Counted from the first letter of the stretch, positions 22,101 to 34,520 are shown. The stretch: 64,000 nucleotides of DNA from Cyrtodaria siliqua (GCA_037043455.1 JAWPHD010006809.1:1-64000); one strand, 5' to 3'. Notes: generated from the sequence alone by a model not told the origin. Numbers and translations: made by a program.

Positions 22101-25100
22101 GTAAGTTGTCATGGTGGGTAGATATTTGTATTCGTCACGGCCTAGTGCGTCTTACTTGAACGAAGTACGGAACAGACAACGACTAGTCACGTGCTTAAAC
22201 GGAGGCTAGCATCTACGCAGACAGACCTATTAGTTACATATTGTATTTTTCATATTTTGCATAAAGAACTGTTGATCACTCCGGTCAGTCACCACAATAT
22301 AGTATACACTGGGTGATTCCTACAAACAAATTGAGCATTATACTTTCAGACTGGCGTAATGTGTTATTAACTGACTGAATGTTAAAGCTACTAAACTAAA
22401 TTGATTCTGGAGGAGTTTTATGAATTCAATTCAATATTTTCATTTGGCATAACATTTACATGTGTATTGCCTAAACAAGGCGGAATACAATAAACAATAT
22501 TTCAGAGAAGAGTACAAACAACCATACATACTTCATTTATATATTTCAGTGGAACAGTTATAATTATTACGTTCTATCAATGGCATTTTATCACATGTTA
22601 TTACCATTATCAGGATTGTGTTTAAAAAGCATTTATATTTAAGGACTTTAGAACAATGCATAGAAACTCTGACTATCGTTTACCCATTAAATGCAATTTA
22701 TTATTTGCTTCAACGGACCTCACGCACTATATATACAAATAATAGAGTACCGTATAACATTTCACTGGTCGGTCATCTTGTATAGTGCGTTGCGTTGATG
22801 AATAATGACAGCAAATTCTACCCAGCGTTGCCGTGCCTTGCATCCACATAGCACCTCTTTAAATGTGTCCGCAAATTAAAGAATCTTGTAAAATGATGAA
22901 AAATTACTTGTTGACACTCATATTGTTCTGCCTCAACCTTATATGAAAAGTTTAGCTTAAAGAAAAAGCCCATTCAAAATGGATATCCCCATTGCGTGTC
23001 CCATGGGGTTATAGTTTAGCGTTTGTGCTTACCAACACTTTCCAAAGTAGCACAGCTCTGAACAAACTACCTAAGATTAAATAACTAACATAAAGACATC
23101 AAAAATGTACCAATAAGCGATGTTTCGTTCGATTGTTTACCACTTAATTAGCAGTCAATAATGGTGTCAGGTCACACTGTTATGTTCGCCATTTTGATAT
23201 TTTAGTTCTGGTCATGTGACAAATTATCACGTGCTCTCAGACTACTTTCTGAGACGTTGACAGAGGTCAATTTAGTGACCCAAGTAGAAATTGTACTGAC
23301 AGGTCATCCGAGACATTTATTTATTAAAAATACAAAATACCTTTGGTTCCATGAGTACAAAAACAGGTAAAACAAGTGTATATATTATACATGTTATATA
23401 TGAAGTATCTATACTTCAATATGTTGATGCATGCTTTTATTATAATTATTATTTACTACACTCAAACCTGTCTCAATTAGTCACTCATGCGAAGGTTCAA
23501 AACTGGCCTCTAAAAGCCTGTGGCCGCTAAATATATAGAGTTTAATTAACATTGTTGAAGTGATACGGGAAATAATTCCCGAGTGAGAAAGATTCTTGCG
23601 ATATAGAAACGAGTGCGTTTTCGCACGAGTTTCTATATCGCAAGAATATTTTTCACGAGTGAATTATTTTCCGTATCACGACAAAAATGTTAATTAAATT
23701 ATATAATATATATTCTGTGATGAATTTCTTTCCAATCGTCTTTTGACACAAGTATTCCTTCTTCTGTCACTCCTTTGGCGACAGCGCGGAGTAATATCAT
23801 GACGTCAATTCGTGACGTAATATCGTGACGTCTATCGTTTAGTTCATAACATTTGGCTACTGTGCTATCTTGCGCACTAGACGAGATAGCACAGAAGAGG
23901 AAGGGATATGTTATAGATTTTCTCAAACTTGGAAATTTCTATAATTCATCACAGACTATATAATAATATATAGTTTCAATTAATTCAAAGATAATACTAT
24001 ATGTAACTTAAATAAAATTTAAGATAATAACATAGCTATTACATATACCTCTGCTTAAGGCAGGCCCATTTTACGTGACAGTTAAAACAAGTTTGATTGC
24101 ACATACCTTTTTAAAGATAAACACATTTTAACACTTGTGGGTGTTAATAGCACACAATGGTTAACAAGAGCTATACTAATTGATAATAAAACTATCAATT
24201 ATTATACATAATAGATAAAACATGTAAATGCTGTGCTTGACTACATGTATACTGTCATGCCTTTGTGTTGCAGGTTATGACACAACCCGGCCGGGCAGGT
24301 GGGGTGGTGACTACAAAGCCGCCCACAGACTTAACGTGTCCGGCTTGTTTGCTTTTGCTGCTGCTGCCCACTAGGCCTGATTGCCATGTATTATGCAAAG
24401 CAGGTGAGTTTTTCATGCGCTCTGTTTAATGCAAATGTGTGAGCTGTTCTGGCTTCAATCGTTTGCATGTTAACCTTTTATTATACAACGTCTCATGATG
24501 CACCCCTTTATATAGCTTAGTTTGCAATTATGTTTTCCTCTTTGATTTTACAACGACTGGACGGGCGGTGGATTCTATGACAACGTATGTTGTTTTAAGG
24601 CTGCAACCTTAGTTTTGTCGTGCCCCTAACGGTTTTCCCCCTTGATGCTCTGACTTCAGACAAGTCCTCGAGTATATATGAGATTAGCTTCTTGGGTTTA
24701 ACTATTTTTGATATATTATATACATGAACATTTCTGTTTTTTTTTCTTATAACACCTATCTAAGCTTTCTCAAATGTAAGGGTTAACTCGGCGGGGATTA
24801 TCTTTATTTACACTCTCCTGTTGTTTAGGGATGATAGAAACCTTAAAATATCATTTTCTCAAAAACCACTAGACAGATTACGACAGTCTTGCGTAATAAT
24901 GATTGCAAGGTACATTTGTTCAGATGTCTCCGGTTTCAAAACTAGCCCCAGTCCGGGGGTCCAAGGTTTGTAACATGTGTATCGCATGTTTTTCATAAAC
25001 ATGCAAAGGTAATAAGTAAACTTGAAATGTCTTCCTCTCTGAAAACACAAGGCTCTCATATTTTCTATAAATATTCAGCCTATGTTCCTTGGGTCCGTCA

Positions 25101-25787
25101 CGGTATTACAAAGTGGTATATGTGGAACTACAGGAGGTAAAGGCCTAAAAATTGGGCATGTCGCACAAGCTTGTAGTCCACTTCCCAGATTGATCAAATG
25201 GTGACCCTGGAGTCATATCATATACGCACACCAGTGGTAACATCTTTTACACAGACTTATATAGGGAAGAAATTGAAAAGTCTTCTTCTCTGAAACCATA
25301 TCGCCTGAGATCTCCTATATTTCATGTAGCATAAGCCATTGTTCCTCGTGTATACTTTGATAAAGATGTACCACTTTATGTAACTAATTCCAATGGTTCC
25401 TAAAGCAGAGGATGTTGTTTTCGTCTTTCTTTTGATATATATATATATAATAAGCCTTTATTTCTCTATGGGCTCTACTGAATTCTTAATAAGCGCCGTT
25501 TGAGTCATCTGGCGCTAAAACACATGTGTTGTTCAAACGAGATGAGTTGTTCCTGGCATGTACGGGTTTGTATCCTTTTGTATTTCATCTTACGCTTTGG
25601 TAATTATATTCTACCTTTAAATTTCCAGGCAAACAAAAAGGCGAGCCTTGGTGATATACAAGAAGCCCGGAAGATGGCAGGTAAAGCCAAAAGCTTCATG
25701 ATTGCTGCCGTTGTATGTGGCGTCATGTTCATCATCGTGGACATTATTTTGCTTGTGCTTCGGGGAGGTTATTCGTATTCTTACTGA
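21700..25787 (+). CDS. Dispanin / CD225-domain membrane protein (PRRT1-like)
   Basis: Three exons (21700-22100, 24274-24403, 25629-25787), probably preceded by 2604-2625, encode a proline-rich cytosolic N terminus followed by a CD225 domain. Members of this family (IFITM, PRRT1, SynDIG-like) are small membrane proteins of plasma membrane and endosomes. What shows it here: PPTD before a hydrophobic Cys-rich segment (CFCCCCPLGLIAMYYAKQ), a polar loop with ASLGDIQEARKMAGKAKSF, and a second membrane helix (MIAAVVCGVMFIIVDIILLV) near the C terminus. The N-terminal part has three 38-residue repeats with PPTY and PPAY motifs. The middle exon is 130 bp although both its neighbours join in phase 0, so the reading frame is broken between PPTD and the first membrane segment. 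The domain call is firm. Whether the gene is functional is open. Confidence 0.8.
22101..23540. other. Dispanin intron, nothing recognised
   Basis: No repeat family or exon was supported. CACGTG-type words occur at about 22187 and 23228 but have no positional support as regulatory sites. Confidence 0.4.
23541..23699. repeat. Long palindrome, near-complete dyad
   Basis: Arms from tttaattaacat inward through gtgatacgggaaataattcc, ttcttgcgatatagaaacga and gtgcg match their complements ending at 23699 with a very short loop (ttttc). It contains four cacgag/cgagtg motifs. It lies in an intron of the dispanin gene, so a hairpin transcript is possible. Confidence 0.85.
23700..23970. repeat. Second intronic palindrome with inner hairpin
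   Basis: The left arm atattctgtgatgaatt and right arm aattcatcacag pair around a 190 bp interior. The interior holds its own perfect hairpin, ctgtgctatct with agatagcacag (about 23868-23896), and several gtgacgt words. It directly abuts the preceding palindrome. Confidence 0.7.
24274..24403 (+). CDS. Dispanin exon 3: first membrane segment, frame broken
   Basis: The acceptor gtgttgcag and donor CAG|GTGAGT are clear. Entering in phase 0, the exon reads VMTQPGRAGGVVTTKPPTD and then loses sense. The next frame reads CFCCCCPLGLIAMYYAKQ and exits in phase 0, as the last exon needs. The length of 130 bp is one too many or two too few. The break lies between about 24330 and 24365, in a T- and TGC-rich stretch where indel error is plausible. 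A true inactivating indel is the alternative. Confidence 0.75.
24870..25440. repeat. Degenerate interspersed repeat in a dispanin intron
   Basis: Phrases such as tggtgaccctgg, acagacttatatagggaa and gtcttcttctctgaaac match the repeat at 7.6-8.0 kb. It is non-coding. Confidence 0.5.
25629..25787 (+). CDS. Dispanin last exon: conserved loop, second helix, stop
   Basis: After tttccag the exon encodes ANKKASLGDIQEARKMAGKA, then KSF, then a 20-residue hydrophobic helix and RGGYSYSY before TGA at 25785. The loop with basic residues and AKS before the second helix is the characteristic CD225 layout. The intron before it (24404-25628) holds the degenerate repeat. A variant polyadenylation signal ATTAAA occurs at 26037. 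Confidence 0.85.
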   Translation, partial: ANKKASLGDIQEARKMAGKAKSFMIAAVVCGVMFIIVDIILLVLRGGYSYSY

Positions 25788-26180
25788 AGTATGGATTAAG
25801 GCTGCGTACAGCTAAATATAGCATGGCTTAAGCCCCGCCTTTTGTTGTGTACGATTCAGTACAAAAGTAAAAGTTCACAGAGGTCAGCAGATATAAGGTT
25901 GAAATTGCTTGTCAATATTCAGTGCGGATTCAATACTGTTTGTAAACACCGACATGTGCAGAGAGGTTGTGCTGGAAAAGTTGTCTTTTTCACACTTTCA
26001 AAGGCTTTGTGATGGAAATATCTATGAAATAAGGTAATTAAAGAAAATCTGGTGTATAATTCTTGAGATATTAGCTGACAGGTGCCACAGGAGGTCTATG
26101 GGAAAGTAATTAGTTTTCTGCAACTTTAAAGCTCATACATGCCACGTGATCTGGCAAATGATATATAGATAATTGTTTTA

Positions 26181-27657
26181 GGTCTACTGGCCAAGGGCCA
26201 GCAGAGCTTATGGGATGGCGTGTTGTCCGTCTGTCCGTCCGTCCGTCCGTTAACGTTTACCTCGTTAAGATGGTAGGGCCTTCATTTTTTATCCGATCTT
26301 TACCAAACTTTAAACGATTGTTAATATCAATGAAACCTCAGACAAGTTCAAAAACCAGCCAATTACAAACGAGTAACGAGTTATGACCCTTGATTTAGTT
26401 AAAACAGCTATATTTTGCCTCGTTAAGACGATAGGGCCTTCATTGTTCATCCGATATTTACCAAACTTTACCAGATTGTTAATATCAATGGAAGCTTGGA
26501 CATGTTTGAAAACCAGCCAGATCGGACCAGAACAGCGGAGTTATGGCCCTTGATTTAGTTAACAATGCTATATTTTGCCTCGTTAAGACGATAGGGCCTT
26601 CATTTTTCATCCGATCTTTACCAAATTTTACCAGATTGTTGATATCAATGAAAGCTCGGACAAGTTCGAAAACCACTGAAAGTTCTGAAATATGCTATAT
26701 TTTGGCCTCATTAAGACGAAAGGGCCTTCATTTGGCGAATTTCAGTGAAACTTTTCAGGGATGATCAGTACCAAGCCTAGTTGTTCATATCGTCACCGTG
26801 TTCCGGTTGAATGATTTTGGCAGAGTTATGGCCCTTTAAAGGTTTTAATACACAAACTCTGTCCTGACTAATTCTCCTAAACCCCTGGCCGGATTTAAAC
26901 AAAACTTTTTAGGGGTGATCAGTTCCTGGTCTAGTTGTGGAAATTATCACCGTGTTTTTTGGCAGAGTTATGGCCCTTTAAAGGTTTTAATACACAAACT
27001 TTGTCTGGACTAGTTCTCCTGAACCCCACGCCAGATTTCAACGAAACTTTGCAGGGATGATCAGCACCAAGCCTAGTTGTGCATATCATCATCGCGTTCC
27101 GGTTTACAGATTTTTGGCAGAGGAGTTGTGGCCCTTTAGATGTTTTTGATACACAAACATTTTCCGGATTAGTTCTCCTGGCTGGATTTGAACGAAACTT
27201 GACAAGGATGATCAATATCAAGCGTATTGTGCATATCATCGACATATTCCGGTTGAGTGATTTTTGGCAGAGTTATGGCCCTTTAAAGCTTTTAATAGAC
27301 AAACTTTGTCCAGATTAGTCTCTTCTGACCTCCTTTCCGGATTTCAACGAACCTTGTTGGGGATGATCAGTACCAAGCCTAGTTGCACATGTCATTGCCG
27401 TGTTGTGGTTGCATGAATTTTGGCAGAGTTATGACTCCTTAAAAGTTTTAATACGCTAACTTTTTACAGACTAGTTCTCTTGAACCTCTGGCTCGATTTC
27501 AACGAAACTTGGCAGGGATGATCAGTACCAAGCCTAGTTGCGTTTGTCATCGCCATGTTCCGGCTGAATGATTTTTGAAAGAATTATGTCCCCTTATACA
27601 AAAACTTTATCTTTAGCCAGTAGAGCGTCTACATGGCCTCTTGGGCCTCTTGTTTTC
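26181..27657. mobile_element. 1.48-kb element, tctactggcc ... ggcctcttgtttt, copy 1
   Basis: The left end is ggtctactggccaagggcca, followed by (GTCC)n at 26229. The right end is gccagtagagcg and then ggcctcttgggcctcttgtt. The words tctactggc and gccagtaga are inverted repeats near the ends. The first third has ~160 bp units (atccgatctttaccaaac, gaaaaccagccagatcggac, tatggcccttgatttagtta). The rest has another ~150 bp unit (gcagagttatggccctttaa). No transposase is present, so it would be non-autonomous. Confidence 0.75.
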
Positions 27658-28257
27658 GTTTGTGACTGTGGAAGCGATCATATAAAGTTATTCTTTTCTG
27701 ACCGTCCATACATACGAATATTAAAGTTTCACATTGGGGAATTTTTGGCTAAACCCATTTCTCAGATACCAGTTTTCAAACAACACGCATGTTTAAATCT
27801 ACATGACAGCAGTATGTTTCTTTCAAAAGTTTTTTCTTGAAATAGCATTGTTATAGTGAACAGTATCTAGGATATAGCAATACATAATAGTAATACTTTG
27901 AACTTTATGAAGAAAAATAATAATTAACAAGTTAACAGTACTAAATACAAAACTTTGTAATAATAATACTAATTCATTGTTTCTAGAACAAAAATAAAAC
28001 CAAAACACAACTATTGAAAAGCCTGCTTTTATGTTATAATATGGTTACTTCATACACAAGTATAATTGGGCGGGCTTCATCATCTGATACAAAATTTACT
28101 CCCACCGTTGTCTCGTGCAATCGTATGTCTAACAGTCAATTACAGTTATCTATGTAAGTTCTCTCCTCCACAAATACAATAGACTCGAAATAGATCCTTA
28201 AGCCCATTCCTGACATTTTAACTATCATACAGCTTGTAAGCTTAAATACACCCACAT

Positions 28258-28396
28258 AGTTAACAAATCTACATCAAAGCGGCATATCAAACTATGTTAA
28301 AAAAGTTAACAAATCTACATCAAAGTGGCATATCAAACTATGTTAAAAAAGTTAACAAATCTACATCAAAGCGGCATATCAAACTATGTTAAAAAT
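28258..28396. repeat. Three-copy 46-bp tandem repeat
   Basis: The unit gttaacaaatctacatcaaa plus gcggcatatcaaactatg is present three times with one-base differences. It lies in non-coding sequence. Confidence 0.9.
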
Positions 28397-28647
28397 GTCC
28401 TTCACCTACGTTGACATACTTTGTATACTCCATTTCTCACACAAAAACAGGCCAACGTAGAGCATCCAAATTTTATCCTCACATAATCTGTATGTATAAT
28501 TGTAGTATAAGCCTCTCTTTCCTCATTAAGTCTGCCTTACATATGTATTTAACTGGTTGCACTTAAGCAGGGCATTCGTCCTATGGACGCATTTCTGGTT
28601 ATTAAACGTATTGTATTTCCATTGTTTGAGAACACTACATATATCCC

Positions 28648-28962
28648 TTTAAAGGGACACATGGCAATCTTGCAGTTTTATCAACCATGAAAATTAACGT
28701 CTCGATTTATTAATTCAGAATCATTTTAACTTGAAACCTACTTTCATATATTAAATACAATTTTAAGTTTTCATTTTTTTTCTTCGTTATTCCACCAGGT
28801 TTAAAGATATTATTGGTGCAATATAATCAACAATTAGAAATATGCAATTTTATACTATGCTTATAATTAATATAAATGATTGAACAAATGCAAGCTATGT
28901 AGATAAACTAATGGGACGCCGCGAGTTTTAAAGAAATCAAGATTGGCGTGTGTCCCTTTAAA
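28648..28962. mobile_element. MITE with AGGGACAC ends at TTAA sites
   Basis: The ends TTTAAAGGGACAC and GTGTCCCTTTAAA are exact inverse copies. The match continues less perfectly inward as atggcaatcttg and caagattggcg. TTAA lies on both sides, which is the target duplication expected of piggyBac-type elements. The 315-bp body has no ORF. Related copies or fragments occur at 48385-48705, 18210-18275 and perhaps 10596. Confidence 0.75.
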
Positions 28963-29329
28963 TGATAATCACTGGTTAGAAACCGATTCATTTATGCGTT
29001 GTTTTTTATTCACTTCCTTTGATAGAAATAGGATTCTTCATACTTATATACGTTTTACACATGTTTCAAATGCTTCATTTGTTCAATCATTTCTTCATTT
29101 ATTCATACTTTATTCATTTGTTTATTAAGTTCAACCTGTACATTAATACGTTATTAAATCGTGTGTTCAGACTGTTTCATTAGTTTTATTACGATGTTGT
29201 TTTAACGATGATTGAAAGAATAGAAAATGCTATAGCCAGAAAATGGCCTAACGTTATACCCGGTGTAGATGGGCATTGAGAAATTGTACCAACAGCTCAT
29301 TCACATACGCCAACGTTTGCTCAACATCA

Positions 29330-29743
29330 GCCCCTTGTGGTTGCCGGGGGCCCCGTTTGGTCACGGGGCAAAGAATACGGCCACTGCAGATCCCTTTGGA
29401 GGGGTAGGCAGAGGGGTAGAATCCCCCCAAATTCATGTTCATTTTATCATTTTTTGTTCATGTTCATTAAAGGTCTTCATCATGATCCCTGCATTGTTTC
29501 AGGTGCTATCTCGCTCGCATCAAAAGAGCAGTGGCAGAAAAACAATAACGTGGCTCCAGCGTAAATGGAGTTTCTACGATAGAATTTGCAGCAACTCTGC
29601 AGTCCAGGGTGAGAAGGTTCTAGGCCCATTTTCCATATTTTATCTCGATGTACATCGAAGATGAGCCTGGCATGTTCATGCCTTTTAGGCGCCATATAAC
29701 CTTTTCATGTGTTGGTGCGCCTTAAAACCCCAATTCAATTCAA
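29330..29743 (+). mobile_element. Retroposed insertion with 13-bp target duplication
   Basis: TTGCTCAACATCA is present at 29317-29329 and again at 29744-29756, flanking a 414-bp insert that interrupts the minisatellite. The insert ends in caattcaattcaatt after tgttggtgcgccttaaaacc, the type of tail seen on mollusc SINEs. Its head is GC-rich, without a clean tRNA fold. Perfect duplication implies a fairly recent insertion by target-primed reverse transcription. Confidence 0.8.
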
Positions 29744-29756
29744 TTGCTCAACATCA

Positions 29757-30245
29757 TATCACATGTAGATAACGTTGAGACATTGTACCAACAATACTAC
29801 CGTAAGCCAACATTGGCTCAACATCATATCACATGTAGATAACATCGAGACATTGTACCAACAATACTACCGTAAGCCAACATTGGCTCAACATCATATC
29901 ACATGTAGATTACATTGAGACATATTACCAACAATACTACCGTAAGCCAACATTGGCTCAACATCATATCACATGTAGATTACATTGAGACATTGTACCA
30001 ACAATACTACCGTAAGCCAACATTGGCTCAACATCATATCACATGTAGATTACATTGAGACATTGTACCAACAATACTACCGTAAGCCAACATTGGCTCA
30101 ACATCATATCACATGTAGATTACATTGAGACATTGTACCAACAATACTACCGTAAGCCAACATTGGCTCAACATCATATCACATGTAGATTACATTGAGA
30201 CATTGTATCAACACTACTACCGTAAGCCAACATTGGCTCAACATC
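29757..30245. repeat. 62-bp minisatellite
   Basis: About eight units of catcatatcacatgtagatt, acattgagacattgtaccaa and caatactaccgtaagccaac are nearly identical. A further, more diverged unit lies at 29265-29329, on the other side of the retroposed insertion. The insertion therefore happened inside the array or at its edge. Confidence 0.9.
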
Positions 30246-30247
30246 AA

Positions 30248-30485
30248 CAGCGCCACTGAATTTCGTCGGTGTCTTCCTGGCAAAGACAATTTACCTAAAT
30301 CTCGTCCGTTGAATGGGGAGGTAAACAGGGAGGTCCCGCGTATCATGCTACGAGCACATTGAAGAACAATAGAACTTTTTATTTGATAGTAAAAGTTGGG
30401 CGGGTTGTCGGATTCCTATGTATCCTTGCCCTCTCTCTAGTGCGACTTTAAATAACATATATTGTGTTGATGAGCCAAACAACAT
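30248..30485 (+). repeat. SINE-like repeat S, degenerate copy
   Basis: The segments gaatttcgtcggtgt, tctcgtccgtt, gattcctatgtatccttgcc and tgtgttgatgagcc occur in the same order as in the copies at 32305 and 35185. This copy is the most diverged. Confidence 0.6.
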
Positions 30486-31049
30486 GCAGTTCAATTCCGG
30501 TCTTAAATGCATCATTGAGAAGAAAAAAGTGTTCAGTTAATTATATTTTATTCGATGAATTTTGACCAGACAACATTTTAATTCGGCTCAGTACACAATC
30601 AGCATTCGAAAAAGGATTATCTATCATGTTCAGGTGACTCTCTATAAACGTATGACCAACCATTTAACATGTGCAGTTTTGAAGGGGTACATTGCTTCAA
30701 GAAGACCCACACAATAGTTGTATTTACCGAGTTGTGTGATCTTATTCAATAGATATTGAGTGCTTAATAAACGTTTCAATATTTAACTTTAGTTCTCATT
30801 CACAATGACTCTTTTATTGGTATTTTACTTAAAAATCATGTTAAAAACAATATCAGGCCATGTGTATTATTACAAGAATTGTATAACCTGATTGTGGTTT
30901 GAGTTTAATAACGTGATGTTCTGTTCTGTTCCGGTACTAGTAAACCATACATGAGTTCCGGTTTAGTATTGAATGTATTGAAATAATTATTGGATAAAAG
31001 GATACGATACGCGACCAGCACGATTATCATATCAATTTTAACTTAAAGT

Positions 31050-31535
31050 CACCAGGATACTGGGTCTCTCAATTGGAACACATTTATTGGGACCACCATG
31101 AAAAAGTGTGAATATACGTTTTTGGTATCTTTTATGAATTAGATACACCTACGGGTACTTATGTATCCCTATATAGCCGTAACTTAACGGGTAATTCAAC
31201 TGTTAACGCCTTTTATTCTCAAACCATAATACTGGGTCTGACCCAACATTTTTACTGGACCTCTGATTGGATAAACAGTATATATATACACACTTAGCAA
31301 ATTATCAAGGGGAGATAACCCCTACTCAGGGGCCCAATAAACGTGTAAAATCAGTTGTGCGAGAGGCTTAATTAGGTAAATGTAGTTCTGTTAAACGTGC
31401 ATGTATTGTTGGGTCGTTGAATTGTTGGGTCAAGACCAAATAGGCAGATTGAGGACCCAATAACAAGGTAAGGACCCAATATATCGAGTGTAAAAATCAT
31501 TTTTGACCCAATAAACTGGTGTCTTTAAAACTATA
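31050..31535. other. Stretch rich in GGGTC / GACCC words
   Basis: The words gggtctctcaattgg, gggtctgacccaac, ttgggtcaagacc and aggacccaata recur in both orientations over 480 bp, giving several small hairpins. I could not define ends or a unit, so it may be a degraded element. Confidence 0.35.
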
Positions 31536-32304
31536 TATATAAATTTGAGGAGATATTTTCCATCTTTTTCTGTTTAATGTTTCAGTGTGAAATATTTACA
31601 AAAAACAACAACACAGTTTTGAATTTGGAATTTTTTCTTTCCAATTGGGAAAAAAACCCATACTTTTTGGCTTTGGGAATGGTACCATTTTTTGGTACCA
31701 CTTATAAAAAGTTATATTTATAAGGGGAAAAACACTGCTCTCGTCCCATTTTAACTGATTTTTCCCCTCAATTCCAATAGATCCACTATTTGTCAGGTAA
31801 AAACTTTTAAAAGTTATCGATCATTAACGGCCACATCGAACGATATCATCATTTAAAAAATGTGTTTTCATTCATACAAAGTGTTTTACAATGGTTTAAC
31901 TTGTTGGACAAGTCTATAGTTATGGACGTTCCTTACAAAAAAAGTGGGTACGTTTCTTTTTTTGTCTAAAATGCGCTGGATGCTGTGTACCCTCGTCATT
32001 GGTCATTTTGTAACATTGTGTACGATGGTCATCAGTTGTTTCGTACCCTGTACCCAGTTTACATGTTAAAATACGGGAAGAGTATGTATGCGTACAAAAC
32101 GTCCAATGTATGGGTACGAACAGACCTGAGATTCATGGCTTGTTAAAGTAGTGAGAAATCAAAAATTGTCAGAACACTAGTAAATGCCATGAAATTCAGG
32201 TCAATGGTATGAATGTCAAATAGCAGGGAACAAAATGCTCAAGGCCAAAACGAAAATAGGTGTGTTTGCTATTGCATGCTCTAAAAAAATAGGGTAGGTC
32301 GTAG

Positions 32305-32585
32305 TGCATAAAAAAATACACGAACTGAGTTTCGTCGGTGTGTTCTTGGGCAAGACACTTTCTCTTAGCCTCGTCCGTCGGAAACGTAAACCGGGCGGTC
32401 CCGTGTATCGAGCACGTTATAGAACCATAGGAATCTATTCGATAATAAGAGTAGGGCACGGTTCCCGGATTCCTATGTATCCTTCCCCTCTCTCTGGGGC
32501 GTCAGAGATTGACCTGATTGACGATTTTCGGTCTCTAAATAACCTATACTGTGTTGATGAGCCGTTTTCAATTCAATTAAAACAT
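32305..32585 (+). repeat. SINE-like repeat S, fuller copy
   Basis: It starts near gagtttcgtcggtgtgttct, contains tgggcaagacac and ctcgtccgtcgg, and ends in a tail of ttcaattcaattaaaa type. The closely related copy at 35185-35470 is in the opposite orientation and retains a tRNA-like B box at its head. Confidence 0.7.
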
Positions 32586-32924
32586 TAATTTTGGAATTTA
32601 TATATAACACCTGGTAAGTAAGCTTGTTTGACACCAAGTTGATATACCTCATTTCCAACGTTGTATCTTTGTCAAATTAGCAAATTGATTCAAGTCCTTT
32701 ACACCTCATGTTAGGTCTGATTTCCATTTATCACAGAATATTCACGGTTCGTACAAAAAAGCACTCTATCCGGAGAAATTTAAGTAAACTCGCCGATTGC
32801 TCCCATTACAATATTTCTAACTTATGTTTAATTCCGGTTGTACTGATTGACGATTTTCGGTTTTTGATTAGGTATGTTACCTAATTGTCCTACTCTTTAT
32901 ATTGAATAGATTAGTTTATTTGCT

Positions 32925-33030
32925 CGGAAGATAAACTGCTATACATGGGACCGCCGGTTAACCGCCCCCATCCGACGGACGAGGCCATGGGAAGGCGTAT
33001 TGCCCAAGAACACACCGACGAAATAAAATA
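32925..33030 (-). repeat. SINE-like repeat S, short fragment
   Basis: Only the head-proximal part is present (catccgacggacgaggc, cccaagaacacaccgacgaa), on the - strand. Confidence 0.6.
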
Positions 33031-33631
33031 ATACCAAAAAGCGAACGTTACTATGGCATGTTATGTAGCTAATTGTAAAGTGATGCCTTAGGTAGAAATG
33101 TTTTATCGCTCATTACAGTTATACATATATAGATCACTTGCATAAAAATGCAACGTGATCGTTGAAAGAAAACCGTTTAATTAACAACACTCACTGGTAC
33201 AAAGAACTTTCAGAAACGGTCTTTCAGAAACGGTCATTTGTTTACCGTTACGATTCGCCATGTTAAATTAAATTACTGGTTTCCTTGTTACCTTTATACT
33301 TACGATATGAAGCTGGGTACAAGGCGACCGGAAAAGAGACTGGACCAATCCGGTGACTTATTTTCAACATAAACAAATAACCGTCTGTGAAATAACTCGA
33401 TTGCAGCGTCTGTGATTACTCCTGGAAGTTCTTCGTACCGCCCGGTGAGTGTTGTTAAACTGCTTTCTTTCAACGATCACGTTGCAGTTTTATGCGAGAA
33501 TCGTCGCAGATATATATTCCCCTATACCTTACCATGTACATAGAAAATGAATTGCTTAGGTCATATCGTAGTCGACCTGCTGGCGTTTCGTTGATGCGCG
33601 TTTCGATATAATGGACACATTGAAGAAGTCA

Positions 33632-34020
33632 GTGTTGTGGCTGTTTGTTATAATATGTCCCTGATTGATTCGAATCGGAATGACGATGCTATGACCAAAA
33701 ATACAAGCACAGCAAGGCTGTAAGCGAGGTCTATAGTTGTTTTATTAAAGAGTCCACGTATTGTGGCTATTTGTTATAATATGTCCCTAAATGATTCGAA
33801 TCGGAATGACGATGCTATGACCAAAAATACAAGCACAGCAAGGCTGTAAGCGAGGTCTATAGTTGTTTTTATTAAAGAGTCCACGTATTGTGGCTATTTG
33901 TTATAATATGTCCCTGATTGATTCGAATCGGAATGACGATGCTATGACCAAAAATACAAGCACAGTAAGGCTGTAAGCGAGGTCTATAGTTGTTTTTATT
34001 AAAGAGTCCACGTATTGTGA
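33632..34020. repeat. Three-copy ~125-bp tandem repeat
   Basis: The unit holds gattcgaatcggaatgacga, tgctatgaccaaaaatacaa and gcgaggtctatagttgtt. It is present three times with almost no differences, starting near 33636, 33763 and 33890. It is followed by a TTTATTTT-rich run to 34075. Confidence 0.9.
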
Positions 34021-34129
34021 GTATGTATTTTTTTTATTTATTTTTTTATTTATTTTTTTAATTATTTTTTTTACATTGAAAACCAAGTAGAACAGTTTAC
34101 AGTATGTCATTGAAAACTTATTTACGGTT

Positions 34130-34520
34130 GGTAGTAGAGAGGGGGAGTAGAGAGGGATGGGGTAGGAGGTGGGCGGGGTGGGGTACGCGCCGTCTGCCTG
34201 TGGTATTAAAGTGAAGAAGGGGCAACTGTGAGGAAGAATACCAACTGGAAAACAGATAAAGGTGTATTTAATTTAAGAAATAACAAACATATTTGTAAAT
34301 GACAGATATGGCCGTCTGTATGACTGTTACATTAAATGTAGATATACATTAAATTTTAATATGCAGGGACAAATTATAAAACATTTGAAATGTTCAAAAG
34401 TACTAGGCTAGCACAAAACACTATCATGGCCTTAAATAAAGTTAATAATGTTTAAATGCTGATTTAAGGTGGACGGTAAGGGGGAGGGGTGGGGTGGGTG
34501 GGTGTGGCGGATTATTGTGG
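34130..34520. other. Non-coding stretch with two G-rich runs
   Basis: G-rich low-complexity blocks lie at about 34136-34185 and 34478-34512 in AT-rich sequence. No gene feature was seen. Confidence 0.4.

Noticed and set aside
21696..22112. 138-codon minus-strand ORF
   Set aside because: It is the antisense shadow of the dispanin repeat exon, whose sense strand has splice sites and phase agreement.
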